From G964291335 sp964291335 (GTDB lineage: Bacteria; Chloroflexota; Dehalococcoidia; Lucifugimonadales; UBA3495): DNA of 64,000 nt. Both the position numbers and the translations under genes were made by a program. Below, piece by piece: positions 9,322 to 19,600 of this stretch. The notes under the pieces are model-generated. The model was not told the origin of the DNA, made no database searches, and worked only from the letters and a program-made list of their open reading frames with translations. The stretch spans positions 930,001 to 994,000 of the forward strand of contig OZ219748.1 of the NCBI GenBank assembly GCA_964291335.2, in the 5' to 3' direction. Numbering within the stretch: position 1 is the first letter of the stretch; each line of letters begins with the position of its first letter.

Positions 9322-9600
9322 ATGGCCCAACCCGGAGCATTCCGTCCCGGAATGCAATGCCCCCGATACGGCGCCAACTGGCGGCCCAAATACGGACGCT
9401 CCCGCAGCCAGCAGACTTACCGCTACAGCCAGCGCCACTACCACTTCGCCCCGGGAACCGGGCGTCCCTACCAGTCGGAGCAGGTCAAGACCCCGCCCGC
9501 AAGGTATTCCTTTTCGAGAACCTTTTTGCTAAAATCCATAGCCGCAGCCCCACGCGGGAAGGACTGCTGCAACCAAATTTTTAACCTGGAGAGGCAACCT
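9322..9600 (+). other. Conserved MAQPGAF upstream module, fused in frame to FN3/PT copy 1
   Basis: An ATG at 9322 preceded by GGGAGG at good distance opens a frame starting MAQPGAFRPGMQC and containing NWRPKYGRSRSQQTY. The same module, with the same ribosome-binding site, occurs at 24660 before copy 3. Here no stop separates it from the FN3 protein, so the frame runs on through the ATG at 9601. The last ~25 codons overlap a conserved block (TAAAAT box and hairpin) that also precedes copy 2, where the module itself is absent. Either a small Arg/Tyr/Gln-rich protein ends here in most copies, or copy 1 makes an N-terminally extended product. No known domain recognised. Confidence 0.5.
9530..9600 (+). 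promoter_or_regulatory. Conserved leader of FN3/PT copy 1: TAAAAT box and weak hairpin
   Basis: GCTAAAATCCATA (-10-like TAAAAT at 9530-9535), then a GC-rich partial hairpin starting at GCAG 9544, then GGAGAGG about 6 nt before the ATG at 9601. The same order recurs before copies 2 and 3. No convincing -35 element is seen, so promoter activity is inferred from conservation alone. Confidence 0.4.
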
Positions 9601-12600
9601 ATGGCAGGTAAAGGCGGCCGCCGCCCCGGCTTCGGAATTACCCCCCCCCCCCCCCGAGTTTGGGGGTGGGTGATGGGACGCCGGCGGAGAATTGACCGAA
9701 ACCGGCTGGGGCTGGCCCTGGCGCTGGTCATCCTGCTGGCCGGGCCGGTATTATTGACCCTGTCCGCCACCGGGGCGCCGTCGCCGCTGCAAGCCCAGGG
9801 CGGCACGCCAACGGATACGCCCACGCCGACTAGTACGCCAACGGATACGCCCACGCCGACTAGTACGCCAACGGATACGCCCACGCCGACTAGTACGCCA
9901 ACGGATACGCCCACGCCGACTAGTACGCCAACGGATACGCCCACGCCGACTAGTACGCCAACGGATACGCCCACGCCGACTAGTACGCCAACGGATACGC
10001 CCACGCCGACTAGTACGCCAACGGATACGCCCACGCCGACTAGTACGCCAACGGATACGCCCACGCCGACTAGTACGCCAACGGATACACCCACGCCGAC
10101 TAGTACGCCAACGGATACACCCACACCAACGGGAACACTGACACCTACGCCCTCAAGCCCGCCGGGGGCGCCGATCGTCTCCCGGGTCGTCGCCGGGTCT
10201 GAACAGCTAACCATCCATTATCAGGCGGTGAGCGGGGTAACCCGGTACGAATTTCAGCAGCGCAAAGCGGGCGCCAGCTGGCCCGACACCAGCCCGGAGG
10301 TTACCGTCAAGGACACCGACACCAGCTACACCATAACCGGGCTGGACAACGGCACGACTTACCAGGTCCGGCTGCGGGCGTACAACAGCCGCGGCCCCGG
10401 CCCCTGGGCCACCGTCGTGTCTGGAGAGACGCCGGCCAACACACCCACACCCACACCCACGCCTCTCACGGATACGCCCACACCCACGATAGAGCCGCCA
10501 CATCCGCCGGTCATCCTGTGGGATGTCAAAGGAGATGGCCAGACAACCATCCGTTATGTTGCCGTGAGCGGGATAACCCGGTACGAATTCCAGCATCGTA
10601 AAGCGGGCGCAAACTGGCCCGACACCAGCCCGGTGGTTACCGTCAAGGACACCGACACCACGTACACCATAACCGGACTGGAAAACGGGGTAACGTACGA
10701 TTTCCGGATGCGGGCGATCAATGACGGCGGCAGCAGCATCTGGGTCGGGATCGATGTAGCGATGCCGGCCAACACCCCCACGCCCACGCCCACCAACACC
10801 CCCACGGATACGCCAACACCAACAATAGAGCGGCCACATCCGCCGATTATCCTGTGGGATGTCAAGGGAGATGGTCAGATAACCATCCGTTATGTTTCCG
10901 TGAGCGGGGTAACCCGGTACGAATTTCAGCATCGTAAAGCGGGCGCCAGCTGGCCCGACACCAGCCCGGTGGTTACCGTCCAGGACACCGACACCAGCTA
11001 CACCATAACCGGACTGGAAAACGGGGTAACGTACGATTTCCGGATGCGGGCGTTCAATGACGGCGGCAACAGCGACTGGACCTACCTCCTTGGGGAAACG
11101 CTGCCCACCAATACGCCCACACCGACGCCCACGCCCACGGGAACGCTGCTGCCCACGAATACACCGACACCCACCAATACGCCTACGGATACGCCCACCC
11201 CGACCCCGACGCCCACCAATACGCCGACCCCAACACCCACCAATACGCCTACCCCGACGCCCACGCCGACCCCAACACCCACCAATACGCCGACCGACAC
11301 CCCGACACCCACCAATACGCCTACGGATACGCCCACCCCGACGCCCACCCCGACGGGAACGCTGACCCCCACACCAACAATAAAGCCGCCACATATGCCG
11401 ATCATCCGGTGGAATGTCCCGGGGGATGGCCAGATAGCCATCCATTACCAGGCCGTGAGCGGGGTAACCCGGTACGAATTCCAGCATCGCAAAGCGGGCG
11501 AAAGCTGGCCGGGCAGTGGCGCCATTGTCACGGTCAAGGACACCGACACCTCATACACCATAACCGGGCTGGAAAACGGGGTAACGTACAATTTCCGAAT
11601 GCGGGCGTACAATGACGGGGGCAGCAGCGGCTGGACCATCTCTGCTGAAACGCTGCCGACCAACACCCCCACACCCACGCCCACCAACACCCCCACGGAT
11701 ACGCCCACACCAACAATAGAGCCGCCACATCCGCCGGTCATCCTGTGGGATGTCAAGGGGGATGGCCAGATAACCCTCCATTACCAAGCCGTGAGCGGGG
11801 TAACCCGGTACGAATTCCAGCATCGCAAAACAGGCGAAAGCTGGCCGGACCGCAGCCCGGTGGTTACCGTCAGGGACACCGCTACCAGCTACACCATAAC
11901 CGGGCTGGAAAACGGAGCGACTTACGACTACCGGGTGCGGGCGTACAATGACGGCGGCAGCAGCAGCTGGAACACCTTTGCTGAAACGCAGCCGACCAAC
12001 ACGCCCACCAATACGCCCACGCCGACCAATACGCCGCCCCCCATAGTGGTTCAGGGCTATCTCCAGCGCCGGGCGGATATGCCTACCCCGACGCCGACCC
12101 GACGGGTAGTGGCGAGGGCAACCAGCACGCCGACGCCAACGCCGACGGCCACCAACGCGCCGCCGCCGACCCACACGCCGCCGCCCACCGCAACGGCGCG
12201 GGCGCTGCCTACCTTCACGCCGACAGCAACCATGCTGCCGGCGGAAACGCTGCTGCGCACGCCAACAGCGACCCGGCGGGCAGTACCCACCCGGACGCCG
12301 ACGCCGTTGGCAATGCGCACGCCAACGGCCACCCCGCCGACCAGGACGCCAACCGCCACGACGCCGCCCACCAGCCGGCCCACGGCCACCGCTACGGCCA
12401 CGGCAGCGCCGACGGCTACCCCGCTGCTGCCGGATGGCGCCCTGGACGCGGTGCGCCCGGAGCCGACCGCCGCGACGGCGGCCCCGGCTATGGCCGCGGC
12501 GGAACCCACGGCCACGCCAGTACCGCCCCCGACGGCGACGGCCGTACCGCCGACGCCGCCGGCCCCGCCGGCAGAACCGGACGGCGTCAACTGGCTGCTG

Positions 12601-12672
12601 TGGGTGATAATTGCGCTGGTGGTGGCAGCGGTAATCGCCGGCGGGGTGTACCTGTACCGGCGGCGGCAGTAG
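9601..12672 (+). CDS. Secreted/surface FN3 and Thr-Pro-repeat protein, copy 1
   Basis: 1023 aa from the ATG at 9601 (GGAGAGG box upstream). Residues 14-18 come from a 15-C tract. A basic stretch (GRRRRIDRNR) and one hydrophobic segment (~40-60) then form a signal sequence. A (TDTPTPTSTP)n linker spans ~70-180. Five FN3-like domains follow (about 184-278, 299-390, 410-501, 595-685, 708-798), each with ITRYEFQHRKAG and DTDTSYTITGLENG blocks, separated by Pro/Thr linkers. A long Pro/Thr/Ala stalk and a C-terminal membrane helix (NWLLWVIIALVV) ending in YLYRRRQ complete it. It is predicted to be membrane-anchored and exposed; adhesion or S-layer-like roles are guesses. The 15-C tract keeps the upstream start in frame. 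An internal ATG at 9673 could also start a normal signal peptide. Confidence 0.82.
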   Translation: MAGKGGRRPGFGITPPPPRVWGWVMGRRRRIDRNRLGLALALVILLAGPVLLTLSATGAPSPLQAQGGTPTDTPTPTSTPTDTPTPTSTPTDTPTPTSTPTDTPTPTSTPTDTPTPTSTPTDTPTPTSTPTDTPTPTSTPTDTPTPTSTPTDTPTPTSTPTDTPTPTSTPTDTPTPTGTLTPTPSSPPGAPIVSRVVAGSEQLTIHYQAVSGVTRYEFQQRKAGASWPDTSPEVTVKDTDTSYTITGLDNGTTYQVRLRAYNSRGPGPWATVVSGETPANTPTPTPTPLTDTPTPTIEPPHPPVILWDVKGDGQTTIRYVAVSGITRYEFQHRKAGANWPDTSPVVTVKDTDTTYTITGLENGVTYDFRMRAINDGGSSIWVGIDVAMPANTPTPTPTNTPTDTPTPTIERPHPPIILWDVKGDGQITIRYVSVSGVTRYEFQHRKAGASWPDTSPVVTVQDTDTSYTITGLENGVTYDFRMRAFNDGGNSDWTYLLGETLPTNTPTPTPTPTGTLLPTNTPTPTNTPTDTPTPTPTPTNTPTPTPTNTPTPTPTPTPTPTNTPTDTPTPTNTPTDTPTPTPTPTGTLTPTPTIKPPHMPIIRWNVPGDGQIAIHYQAVSGVTRYEFQHRKAGESWPGSGAIVTVKDTDTSYTITGLENGVTYNFRMRAYNDGGSSGWTISAETLPTNTPTPTPTNTPTDTPTPTIEPPHPPVILWDVKGDGQITLHYQAVSGVTRYEFQHRKTGESWPDRSPVVTVRDTATSYTITGLENGATYDYRVRAYNDGGSSSWNTFAETQPTNTPTNTPTPTNTPPPIVVQGYLQRRADMPTPTPTRRVVARATSTPTPTPTATNAPPPTHTPPPTATARALPTFTPTATMLPAETLLRTPTATRRAVPTRTPTPLAMRTPTATPPTRTPTATTPPTSRPTATATATAAPTATPLLPDGALDAVRPEPTAATAAPAMAAAEPTATPVPPPTATAVPPTPPAPPAEPDGVNWLLWVIIALVVAAVIAGGVYLYRRRQ
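9641..9655 (+). repeat. Poly-C tract (15 C) in 5' coding region of copy 1
   Basis: Fifteen C in a row, 40 nt after the ATG at 9601. At this length the leader frame joins the signal anchor and FN3 domains (RVWGWVMGRRRR). A change of 1 or 2 C would break that frame. Confidence 0.85.
9811..10110 (+). repeat. 30-bp tandem repeat, 10 units (copy 1)
   Basis: Ten head-to-tail 30-bp units encoding TDTPTPTSTP. The first nine are identical at DNA level and the tenth has one A for G change, followed by a degenerate partial unit. Identity at silent sites points to recent expansion or ongoing homogenisation. Confidence 0.92.
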
Positions 12673-12700
12673 GCCGGGCAACTGGCCTGACCGGCGGGCA

Positions 12701-12738
12701 TGCCGGGTTCCGCCCGATACGCTTCGGGCGGCCCGGCA
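12701..12738 (+). terminator. Strong hairpin downstream of FN3/PT copy 1
   Basis: A two-part perfect stem, TGCCGGG plus CCGCCCGA with their complements and a 2-nt bulge, around loop TACGCT, 29 nt after the stop. No U-tract follows, so it may be a terminator variant or an mRNA-end stabiliser. Confidence 0.45.
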
Positions 12739-12770
12739 GTCCCCGGGCCGGTTCCCGGCGGCGGCGTAAA

Positions 12771-12799
12771 GGGATACACCAACACGCATTGGGAATACC
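12771..12799. repeat. Palindromic flanking repeat, right of FN3/PT copy 1
   Basis: A 29-nt motif from GGGATACACC to GGGAATACC with a CCAA/TTGG dyad. It matches the motif at 19843-19871 at 25 of 29 positions and is inverted relative to the left-flank motifs at 9247 and 24583. Confidence 0.45.
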
Positions 12800-12889
12800 T
12801 GGCCGAAAGCCTGCTTGAGACCCTTGAGCAATCGGGTTACAATGGCGGACGGTGGATAATGTAAACCTGTTGACCGATGAGTTGGCGCT

Positions 12890-14560
12890 ATGCCCGACAT
12901 CCCCTACAACAACCGGGAACGGTGGCAGCAAGAGACACGGGAACCGGCGCTACGCCGGTTCCCGGAACGACGGGCCGCATTCCGGACCGACAGCGGCATT
13001 CCCATTGAACCCCTTTATGACCCCGCAGACAGCGCCGCCGGTTCCCGGTCAGGCTTCAATAACATAGGGTTCCCCGGAGAGTATCCCTATACCCGGGGCG
13101 TGCAGCCCAATATGTACCGGGGCCGAATCTGGACCATGCGCCAGTATTCCGGTTATGCCACTGCCGCCGATACCAATCGCCGCTTCCGCTATCTGCTGGA
13201 GCAGGGGCAGACCGGCCTTTCCGTAGCCTTTGACCTGCCTACCCAAATCGGTTACGACTCTGATGCGCCCCAGGCTCTGGGCGAGGTGGGCAAAGTGGGC
13301 GTGCCAGTTTGCAGCCTGGAAGATATGGAAACCCTGTTCGATGGCATACCCCTGAACCGGGTCAGCGCTTCCATGACCATCAACGCCACCGCCTCGGTGC
13401 TGCTGTGCCTCTACATTGCGGCAGCCAAAAAGCAGGGGGCATCGCCAGACCAGCTGAGCGGCACGCTGCAAAACGACATTCTCAAGGAATACATCGCCCG
13501 GGGCGCCTACGCCTACCCGCCCCGTCCCGCCATGCGTCTGGTGGTAGATGTGTTCAAGTATTGCGCCCGGAACCTTCCCCGCTGGAATACCATCAGCATT
13601 AGCGGATACCATATGCGGGAGGCCGGCGCTACCGCCGTTCAGGAACTGGCCTTCACCTTTGCCAACGCCATAGCCTACGTGCAGGCTGCGGTGGACGCCG
13701 GGCTGACGGTGGATGAATTCGCCCCGCGCCTGTCCTTCTTCTTCGTAGCCCAGAATAACCTGCTGGAAGAGGTAGCCAAGTATCGGGCGGCCCGGCGAAT
13801 GTGGGCCCGAATTATGCGGGAACGTTTCGGGGCCCGGGATGACCGCTCCATGATGCTGCGATTTCACACTCAAACCGCCGGGGTATCCTTGACCGCCCAG
13901 CAGCCGGATAACAACATCATCCGCAGTACGGTGCAGGCCCTGGCCGCCGTGCTGGGCGGCACGCAATCGCTGCACGTCAACTCTCGCGACGAGGCCCTGG
14001 GCCTGCCCACAGAGGAGTCGGCCCAACTTTCCCTGCGTACCCAGCAGATTCTGGCCCACGAAAGCGGGGTGGCCGACGTGGTTGACCCGCTGGGCGGCTC
14101 CTGGTATGTGGAAAGCCTTACCGACCAGCTGGAACAAGCAGCCCAGGCTTACATCGAAGCGATTGACCGGCAAGGCGGCGCGGTATCCGCCATCGAACAA
14201 GGCTACCAGGCCCGGGAAATAAGCGATTCCGCCTACCGCCATCAACAGGAAATTGACGCCGGTCAGCGCATCGTGGTGGGCGTTAACCGATACGTCAGCG
14301 ATACGCCCCCGGTCAGCGGCCTGCTCCGGGTGGACCCGAAGGTAGCCAGTCAGCAGGCACGGCGGCTGACCCGGCTCCGCCAGACCCGGGACGGCCGCCG
14401 GGTCAAACAAGCCTTATCCCGTCTGGAAGAGGCGGCGCGCACTACGGAAAACACCATCCCGGCCACGCTGGAATGCGTGGAAAGTTATTGCACCACCGGC
14501 GAAATATGCCAGGTATTCCGGCAGGTATTTGGCGAGCAGCCGGGAGACCTGGCCTTCTGA
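12890..14560 (+). CDS. mcmA1: Methylmalonyl-CoA mutase large-subunit catalytic domain (split type)
   Basis: 556 aa. The substrate-binding TIM-barrel subunit of adenosylcobalamin-dependent methylmalonyl-CoA mutase, interconverting (R)-methylmalonyl-CoA and succinyl-CoA. Hallmarks: YTRGVQPNMYRGRIWTMRQY, SGYATAADTNRRF, FDLPTQIGYDSD, SISGYHMREAGATAVQELA, RFHTQTAGVSLTAQQP, DPLGGSWYVE. The protein ends at the barrel; the ~130-aa B12-binding domain (DXHXXG) is missing, as in archaeal and Chloroflexota enzymes where it is a separate gene. That partner is not in this window. The gene heads a probable operon with the acyl-CoA dehydrogenase and epimerase, fitting breakdown of propionyl-CoA from odd-chain or branched acids. 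Confidence 0.95.
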   Translation: MPDIPYNNRERWQQETREPALRRFPERRAAFRTDSGIPIEPLYDPADSAAGSRSGFNNIGFPGEYPYTRGVQPNMYRGRIWTMRQYSGYATAADTNRRFRYLLEQGQTGLSVAFDLPTQIGYDSDAPQALGEVGKVGVPVCSLEDMETLFDGIPLNRVSASMTINATASVLLCLYIAAAKKQGASPDQLSGTLQNDILKEYIARGAYAYPPRPAMRLVVDVFKYCARNLPRWNTISISGYHMREAGATAVQELAFTFANAIAYVQAAVDAGLTVDEFAPRLSFFFVAQNNLLEEVAKYRAARRMWARIMRERFGARDDRSMMLRFHTQTAGVSLTAQQPDNNIIRSTVQALAAVLGGTQSLHVNSRDEALGLPTEESAQLSLRTQQILAHESGVADVVDPLGGSWYVESLTDQLEQAAQAYIEAIDRQGGAVSAIEQGYQAREISDSAYRHQQEIDAGQRIVVGVNRYVSDTPPVSGLLRVDPKVASQQARRLTRLRQTRDGRRVKQALSRLEEAARTTENTIPATLECVESYCTTGEICQVFRQVFGEQPGDLAF

Positions 14561-14682
14561 ATGGCCCGTTTTCCGCCGGGCCGGGCCTTGTCCGCTGCGG
14601 CAGAAGCCGGGTTAACCGACCGGAAAGCTGCGGTTTAACTGACTGCTCAACGGCCCAATTATCCAGACCAGGGAGCAATGCT

Positions 14683-15837
14683 ATGCCAGACCCGACGCTG
14701 AATGAAGAAGAACGTATGCTGCAAAACCTGGTGCGGGACTTTGCCGACCGCGAGTTGGCGCCCCGGGCCCGGGCGGTGGATGAACGCGAGGAATTCGATT
14801 GGCAGAACTGGCGGGGCCTGGCCGGGCTGGGGCTGACCGGCATGGGCCTTGACTTGCAGTATGGCGGCAGCGGCGGCGGATACCGTCAGGTGGCGATCGC
14901 CCTGGAAGAAGTGGCCCGCGGCGATATGGCCGCCAGTACCGGCCTGATTGCGCACCTGTCTCTGGGCGCCAGCACCATTGCCCGCTTCGGCAATGAAGAA
15001 CAGAAACAGCGGTTCGTTCCCTCCCTCGCTAAAGGCCAGGGCGTGGCCGCCTGGGCCCTGACCGAGCCCGGCGGCGGTTCCGACGCCGCAGCGTTGCAGA
15101 CTACGGCATCCCGCCGGGACGACGTCTATTTTCTGAACGGCAGCAAGCTGTTCATCACCAACGCCGACGTCGCCGAGTCCATGGTGGTTTTCGCCACCGA
15201 GGACCGTTCCCGGGGCTATCGGGGCATCAGCGCCTTTGTGGTGCCTCAAAGCACCCCGGGCATGGCTATAACCCCAATGCGCGGCAAGCTGGGAATCCGC
15301 GGTTCCAGCACCAGCGAGGTGGTTTTTCAGGATGCGCCAGTGCCGGCCCAAAACCGGCTGGGCGAACCGGGCCAGGGGTTCCGCTATGCTATGGAAATCC
15401 TGGATTCCAGCCGGATAATGATTGCTGCCCAGTGTGTCGGCCTCGGCCAGGCCGCCCTGGAAGAAGCAGTGCGCTACGCCCAGCAGCGGCAGTCTTTTGG
15501 CCGGCCCATCGCCCAGCACCAGGCTGTTCAGTTCATGCTGGCCGACATGGCTGCCGCCGTACATGCCGCCCGCACCACCACCATGCAGGCCGCCACCTTG
15601 AAAGACCAGGGCCAGCCTTACATTAACGAGGCATCCATCGCCAAGCTGCTCGCCTCGGAAATGTGCGTCAACGTTACCTCGCAGGCCTTGCAGGTACACG
15701 GGGGATACGGCTATTTTAAGGATGCAACGGTGGAGCGTCTTTTCCGGGATGCGCGGGTTACCACCATTTACGAAGGCACCTCCGAAGTGCAAAGGCTGCT
15801 CATTGCCCGGCAAACCCTGGCCCAGTACCCCCTTTAA
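14683..15837 (+). CDS. Acyl-CoA dehydrogenase
   Basis: 384 aa FAD enzyme that oxidises acyl-CoA to 2-enoyl-CoA, passing electrons to ETF. I chose the ATG at 14683 (MPDPTLNEEERML, with GGGAG 8 nt upstream), which gives the standard length; the frame is open further upstream but that overlaps the mutase. Motifs: AWALTEPGGGSDAAAL (FAD/substrate), the middle beta domain with KLFITNADVAE, RQSFGRPIAQHQAVQFMLADMA, ALQVHGGYGYFKD and TTIYEGTSEVQR, whose Glu is the usual short-chain-type catalytic base. Chain-length preference cannot be told. Between mutase and epimerase it most likely feeds short or branched acyl-CoA degradation. Confidence 0.94.
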   Translation: MPDPTLNEEERMLQNLVRDFADRELAPRARAVDEREEFDWQNWRGLAGLGLTGMGLDLQYGGSGGGYRQVAIALEEVARGDMAASTGLIAHLSLGASTIARFGNEEQKQRFVPSLAKGQGVAAWALTEPGGGSDAAALQTTASRRDDVYFLNGSKLFITNADVAESMVVFATEDRSRGYRGISAFVVPQSTPGMAITPMRGKLGIRGSSTSEVVFQDAPVPAQNRLGEPGQGFRYAMEILDSSRIMIAAQCVGLGQAALEEAVRYAQQRQSFGRPIAQHQAVQFMLADMAAAVHAARTTTMQAATLKDQGQPYINEASIAKLLASEMCVNVTSQALQVHGGYGYFKDATVERLFRDARVTTIYEGTSEVQRLLIARQTLAQYPL

Positions 15838-15879
15838 CCCGGCCGGGCCGCCAGCTGAAAACCGGAAAGGATAAAAGTA

Positions 15880-16311
15880 TTGAGCGCTGCCGCCGTTTGC
15901 ACCATTGACTATATCGACCATGTGGGCATAGCGGTCAAGGATTTAGCCGCTGCCATTGCCTTTTTCCACCGGGTTTTTGGGGCGCCCGTGCCGGAAGTGC
16001 GCAACGTAGCAGAGCAGGGCATTCGGGGGGCATTACTCCAGGTGGGGCAAACCCGCCTGGAAGTCATGGAACCAACCGGGCCGGAAACCGCCATCGGCCG
16101 CTTCATCGAGCGGCGCGGGGAGGGAATGCACCACCTGGCATTTTACGTCTCTGACCTGCCGGGCAAAATCCGGATTGTGGACCACCTGGGTTTGCAGCTG
16201 ATTGATTCGGAACCACGGGAAGGGCTTTCCGGGGATATTGCCTTCATCCACCCCCGCTCCGTCTTTGGCATTCTGACCGAACTGGTAGAACGCCCCGGGG
16301 AACCGGCGTAA
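15880..16311 (+). CDS. mce: Methylmalonyl-CoA epimerase
   Basis: 143 aa, TTG start with an AAAGG box 9 nt upstream. A VOC-fold metalloenzyme that interconverts (S)- and (R)-methylmalonyl-CoA. Metal ligands visible: His in YIDHVGIAV, His in GEGMHHLAFYV, and Glu in the final GILTELVE. GQTRLEVMEPTGPETAIGRF is typical of the family. It closes the mutase-dehydrogenase-epimerase cluster, supplying the correct stereoisomer to the mutase. The family call is helped by context, since VOC proteins are diverse. Confidence 0.92.
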   Translation: MSAAAVCTIDYIDHVGIAVKDLAAAIAFFHRVFGAPVPEVRNVAEQGIRGALLQVGQTRLEVMEPTGPETAIGRFIERRGEGMHHLAFYVSDLPGKIRIVDHLGLQLIDSEPREGLSGDIAFIHPRSVFGILTELVERPGEPA

Positions 16312-16664
16312 GCTGCCCGGAATCGGCGGCTGAAACCGCCTGGGTCACGGCCGCACGGCCGGCGCCGAGCCATGGCGCTTAACCCGTCATTAATCCGCTT
16401 GAACCCTTTGCTGTGTTAACAACGGTTATTCAGAGCAAAAAAGAACTCAGGTTCAGTCTGAAATCCGGGAAGTGTATATTTCGCAGTGCGGGTTTTATGC
16501 CGGGAAATGGCAAAAATCGGCGGCGTATCAGCTGAAAGGTCAACTTTTCCCTGGTGCGCAAAGGTATCCCCCCGCCGGAACTTCTCTGCTAAAATCCATA
16601 GCCGCAGCCCCCAATGCGGGAAAAGGGCTGCTTCAACCAAACCAATATCCTGACGAGGTAAGCT
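16312..16664. other. Intergenic region with conserved 5' leader of FN3/PT copy 2
   Basis: No gene supported in the first ~240 nt. It is AT-richer than its surroundings near 16400-16500, perhaps promoter or old insertion scar. From about 16560 it becomes nearly identical to the leaders of copies 1 and 3. Confidence 0.6.
16590..16664 (+). promoter_or_regulatory. Conserved leader of FN3/PT copy 2: TAAAAT box, hairpin, GAGG
   Basis: TAAAAT at 16590-16595, a 7-bp stem GCAGCCC (16604-16610) with GGGCTGC (16625-16631), then GACGAGG 6 nt before the ATG at 16665. Nearly identical in copy 3, while the surrounding sequence differs, which suggests a functional 5' UTR. Confidence 0.45.
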
Positions 16665-19600
16665 ATGGCAGATAAAGGCGGACACCGCCCCGGCTCCGGA
16701 ATGAATACCCCCCCCCCCCGAGTTTGGGCTGGGCTGACCGACTATCCACGAAGAATTGACCGAAACCGGCTGGGGCTGGCCTTGGCGCTGGTCATCCTGC
16801 TGGCCGGGCCGGTTTTGCTGACACTGTCCTTAACCGGGTCGCCCCCACCCTTGCAAGCCCAGGGCGGCACGCCGACGGATACACCCACACCGACTAGTAC
16901 GCCAACGGATACGCCCACGCCAACGGGAACACTGAGTCCCACGCCCATGCCCTCAAGCCCGCCGGGGGCGCCGATCGTCTCCGGGTAGTCGGCGGGTCTG
17001 AACAGCTAACCATTCATTACCAGGCCGTGAGCGGGGTAACCCGGTACGAATTTCAGCAGCGCAAAGCGGGCGCCAGCTGGCCCGACACCAGCCCGGAGGT
17101 TACCGTCCAGGACACCGACACCATGTATACCATAACCGGGCTGGACAACGGCACGCGTTACCAGGTTCGGCTGCGGGCGTACAACAGCCGCGGCCCCGGC
17201 CCCTGGGCCACCGTCGTGTCTGGAGAGACGCCGGCCAACACAGCCACACCGACGCCTCTCACGGATACGCCCACACCCACGATAGAGCCGCCACATCCGC
17301 CGGTCATCCTGTGGGATGCCAAGGGAGATGGTCAGATAACCATCCGTTATGTTTCCGTGAGCGGGATAACGCGGTACGAATTTCAGCATCGTAAAGCGGG
17401 CGCAAACTGGCCCGACACCAGCCCGGTGGTTACCGTCAAGGACACCGACACCACGTACACCATAACCGGACTGGAAAACGGGGTAACGTACGATTTCCGG
17501 ATGCGGGCGATCAATGACGGCGGCAACAGCGCCTGGGCCGAGATCGAGGTAGCGCTGCCCGCCAACACACCCACACCGACAATAAAGACGCCAAGTCCGC
17601 CGGTCTTCTCCCGGCTCGTCGGCGGGGCCGGGCAGGTAACCATCCATTACGCGGCGGTAAGCGGGGTAACCCGGTACGAATTTCAGCATCGTAAAGCGGG
17701 CGCAAACTGGCCCGACACCAGCCCGGTGGTTACCGTCAAGGACACCGACACCACGTACACCATAACCGGACTGGAAACCGGGGTAACGTACGAGTTCCGG
17801 ATGCGGGCGATCAATGACGGCGGCAACAGCGCCTGGGCCGAGATCGAGGTAGCGCTGCCCGCCAACACACCCACACCGACAATAAAGACGCCAAGTCCGC
17901 CGGTCTTCTCCCGGCTCGTCGGCGGGGCCGGGCAGGTAACCATCCATTACGCGGCGGTAAGTGGGGTAACCCGGTACGAATTTCAGCATCGTAAATCGGG
18001 CGAAAGCTGGCCCGACACCAGCCCGGAGGTTACCGTCAAGGACACCGACACCACGTACACCATAACCTGACTGGAAAACGGGGTAACGTACGATTTCCGG
18101 ATGCGGGCGATCAATGACGGCGGCAACAGCGCCTGGTCCGTCACCCTGAGTAGGCAGACGCTGAACAACACCCCCACACCGACGCCCACGGGAACGCTGG
18201 CCCCCACGAATACACCGACACCCACGCCCACGCCAACGGGAACACCGACGCCCACGCCCACGCCAACGGGAACGCTGCTGCCCACGCCCACGCCCTCAAG
18301 CCCGCCGGGGCGCCGATCGTCTCCCGGGTCGTCGCCGGGTCTGAACAGCTAACCATCCATTACCAGGCCGTGAGCGGGGTAACCCGGTACGAATTTCAGC
18401 AGCGCAAAGCGGGCGCAAACTGGCCCGACACCAGCCCGGTGGTTACCGTCCAGGACACCGACACCATGTACACCATAACCGGGCTGGACAACGGCACGCG
18501 TTACCAGGTTCGGCTGCGGGCGTACAACAGCCGCGGCCCCGGCCCCTGGGCCACCGTCGTGTCTGGAGAGACGCTGAACAACACCCCCACCCCGACGCCC
18601 ACGGGAACGCTGACGCCCACCAATACGCCTACCCCGACGCCCACGCCGACCCCGACACCCACCAATACGCCGACCCCGACGCCCACCAATACGCCTACGG
18701 ATACGCCCACCAATACGCCTACGGATACGCCCACCCCGACGCCCACGCCGACGGGAACGCTGACCCCCACACCAACAATAGAGCCGCCACATCCGCCGGT
18801 CTTCCTGTGGAATGTCAAGGGGGATGGCCAGATAACCATCCATTACCGGGCCGTGAGCGGGGTAACCCGGTACGAATTCCAGCATCGCAAAACAGGCGAA
18901 AGCTGGCCGGACAGCAGCCCGGTGGTTACCGTCAGGGACACCGCTACCAGCTACACCATAACCGGGCTGGAAAACGGAGCGACTTACGACTACCGGGTGC
19001 GGGCGTACAATGACGGGGACAGCAGCCGCTGGAACACCTTTGCTGAAACGCAGCCGACCAACACCCCCACGCCCACCAACACCCCCACGCCGACCAACAC
19101 CAATACGCCCACGCCCACGCCTACCAACACGCCGCCCCCCATAGTGGTTCAGGGCTACCTACCGCCCCCGGCGGCGGATATGCCTACCCCGACGCCGACC
19201 CGCCGGGTAGTGGCGAGGGCAACGGCAACCCGCACGCCCACGCCCACACCGACGGCCACCACCGCGCCGGCGTCGCCAACCGGCACGCCGACGCCCACCG
19301 CAACGGTTCGGGCGCTGCCCACCTTCACGCCGACGGCGACCCTGCTGCCGGCGGAAACGCTGCTGCGGACGCCTACAGCAACCCGGCGGGCAATACCCAC
19401 CCGGACGCCGACGCCGGTGGTAATGCGCACGCCAACGGCCACCCCGCCAACCAGGACGCCAACGGCGACGGCAACGACGCCGCCCACCAGCCGGCCCACG
19501 GCCATGGCCACGGCGGCGCCGACGGCCACCCCCCTGCTGCCGGACCGCGCCCTGGACGCGGTGCGCCCGGAGCCGACGGCCACGTCGGCGGCCCCGGCTA

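Noticed and set aside
9247..12799. Copy 1 locus as a transposon with terminal inverted repeats
   Set aside because: The end motifs are imperfect, no transposase or target-site duplication is visible, and copy 2 lacks a left motif; kept only as a flanking-repeat observation.
14473..14682. Longer acyl-CoA dehydrogenase starting upstream inside the mutase gene
   Set aside because: The extra N-terminus overlaps mcmA1 and does not resemble the family; the ATG at 14683 has a good ribosome-binding site.
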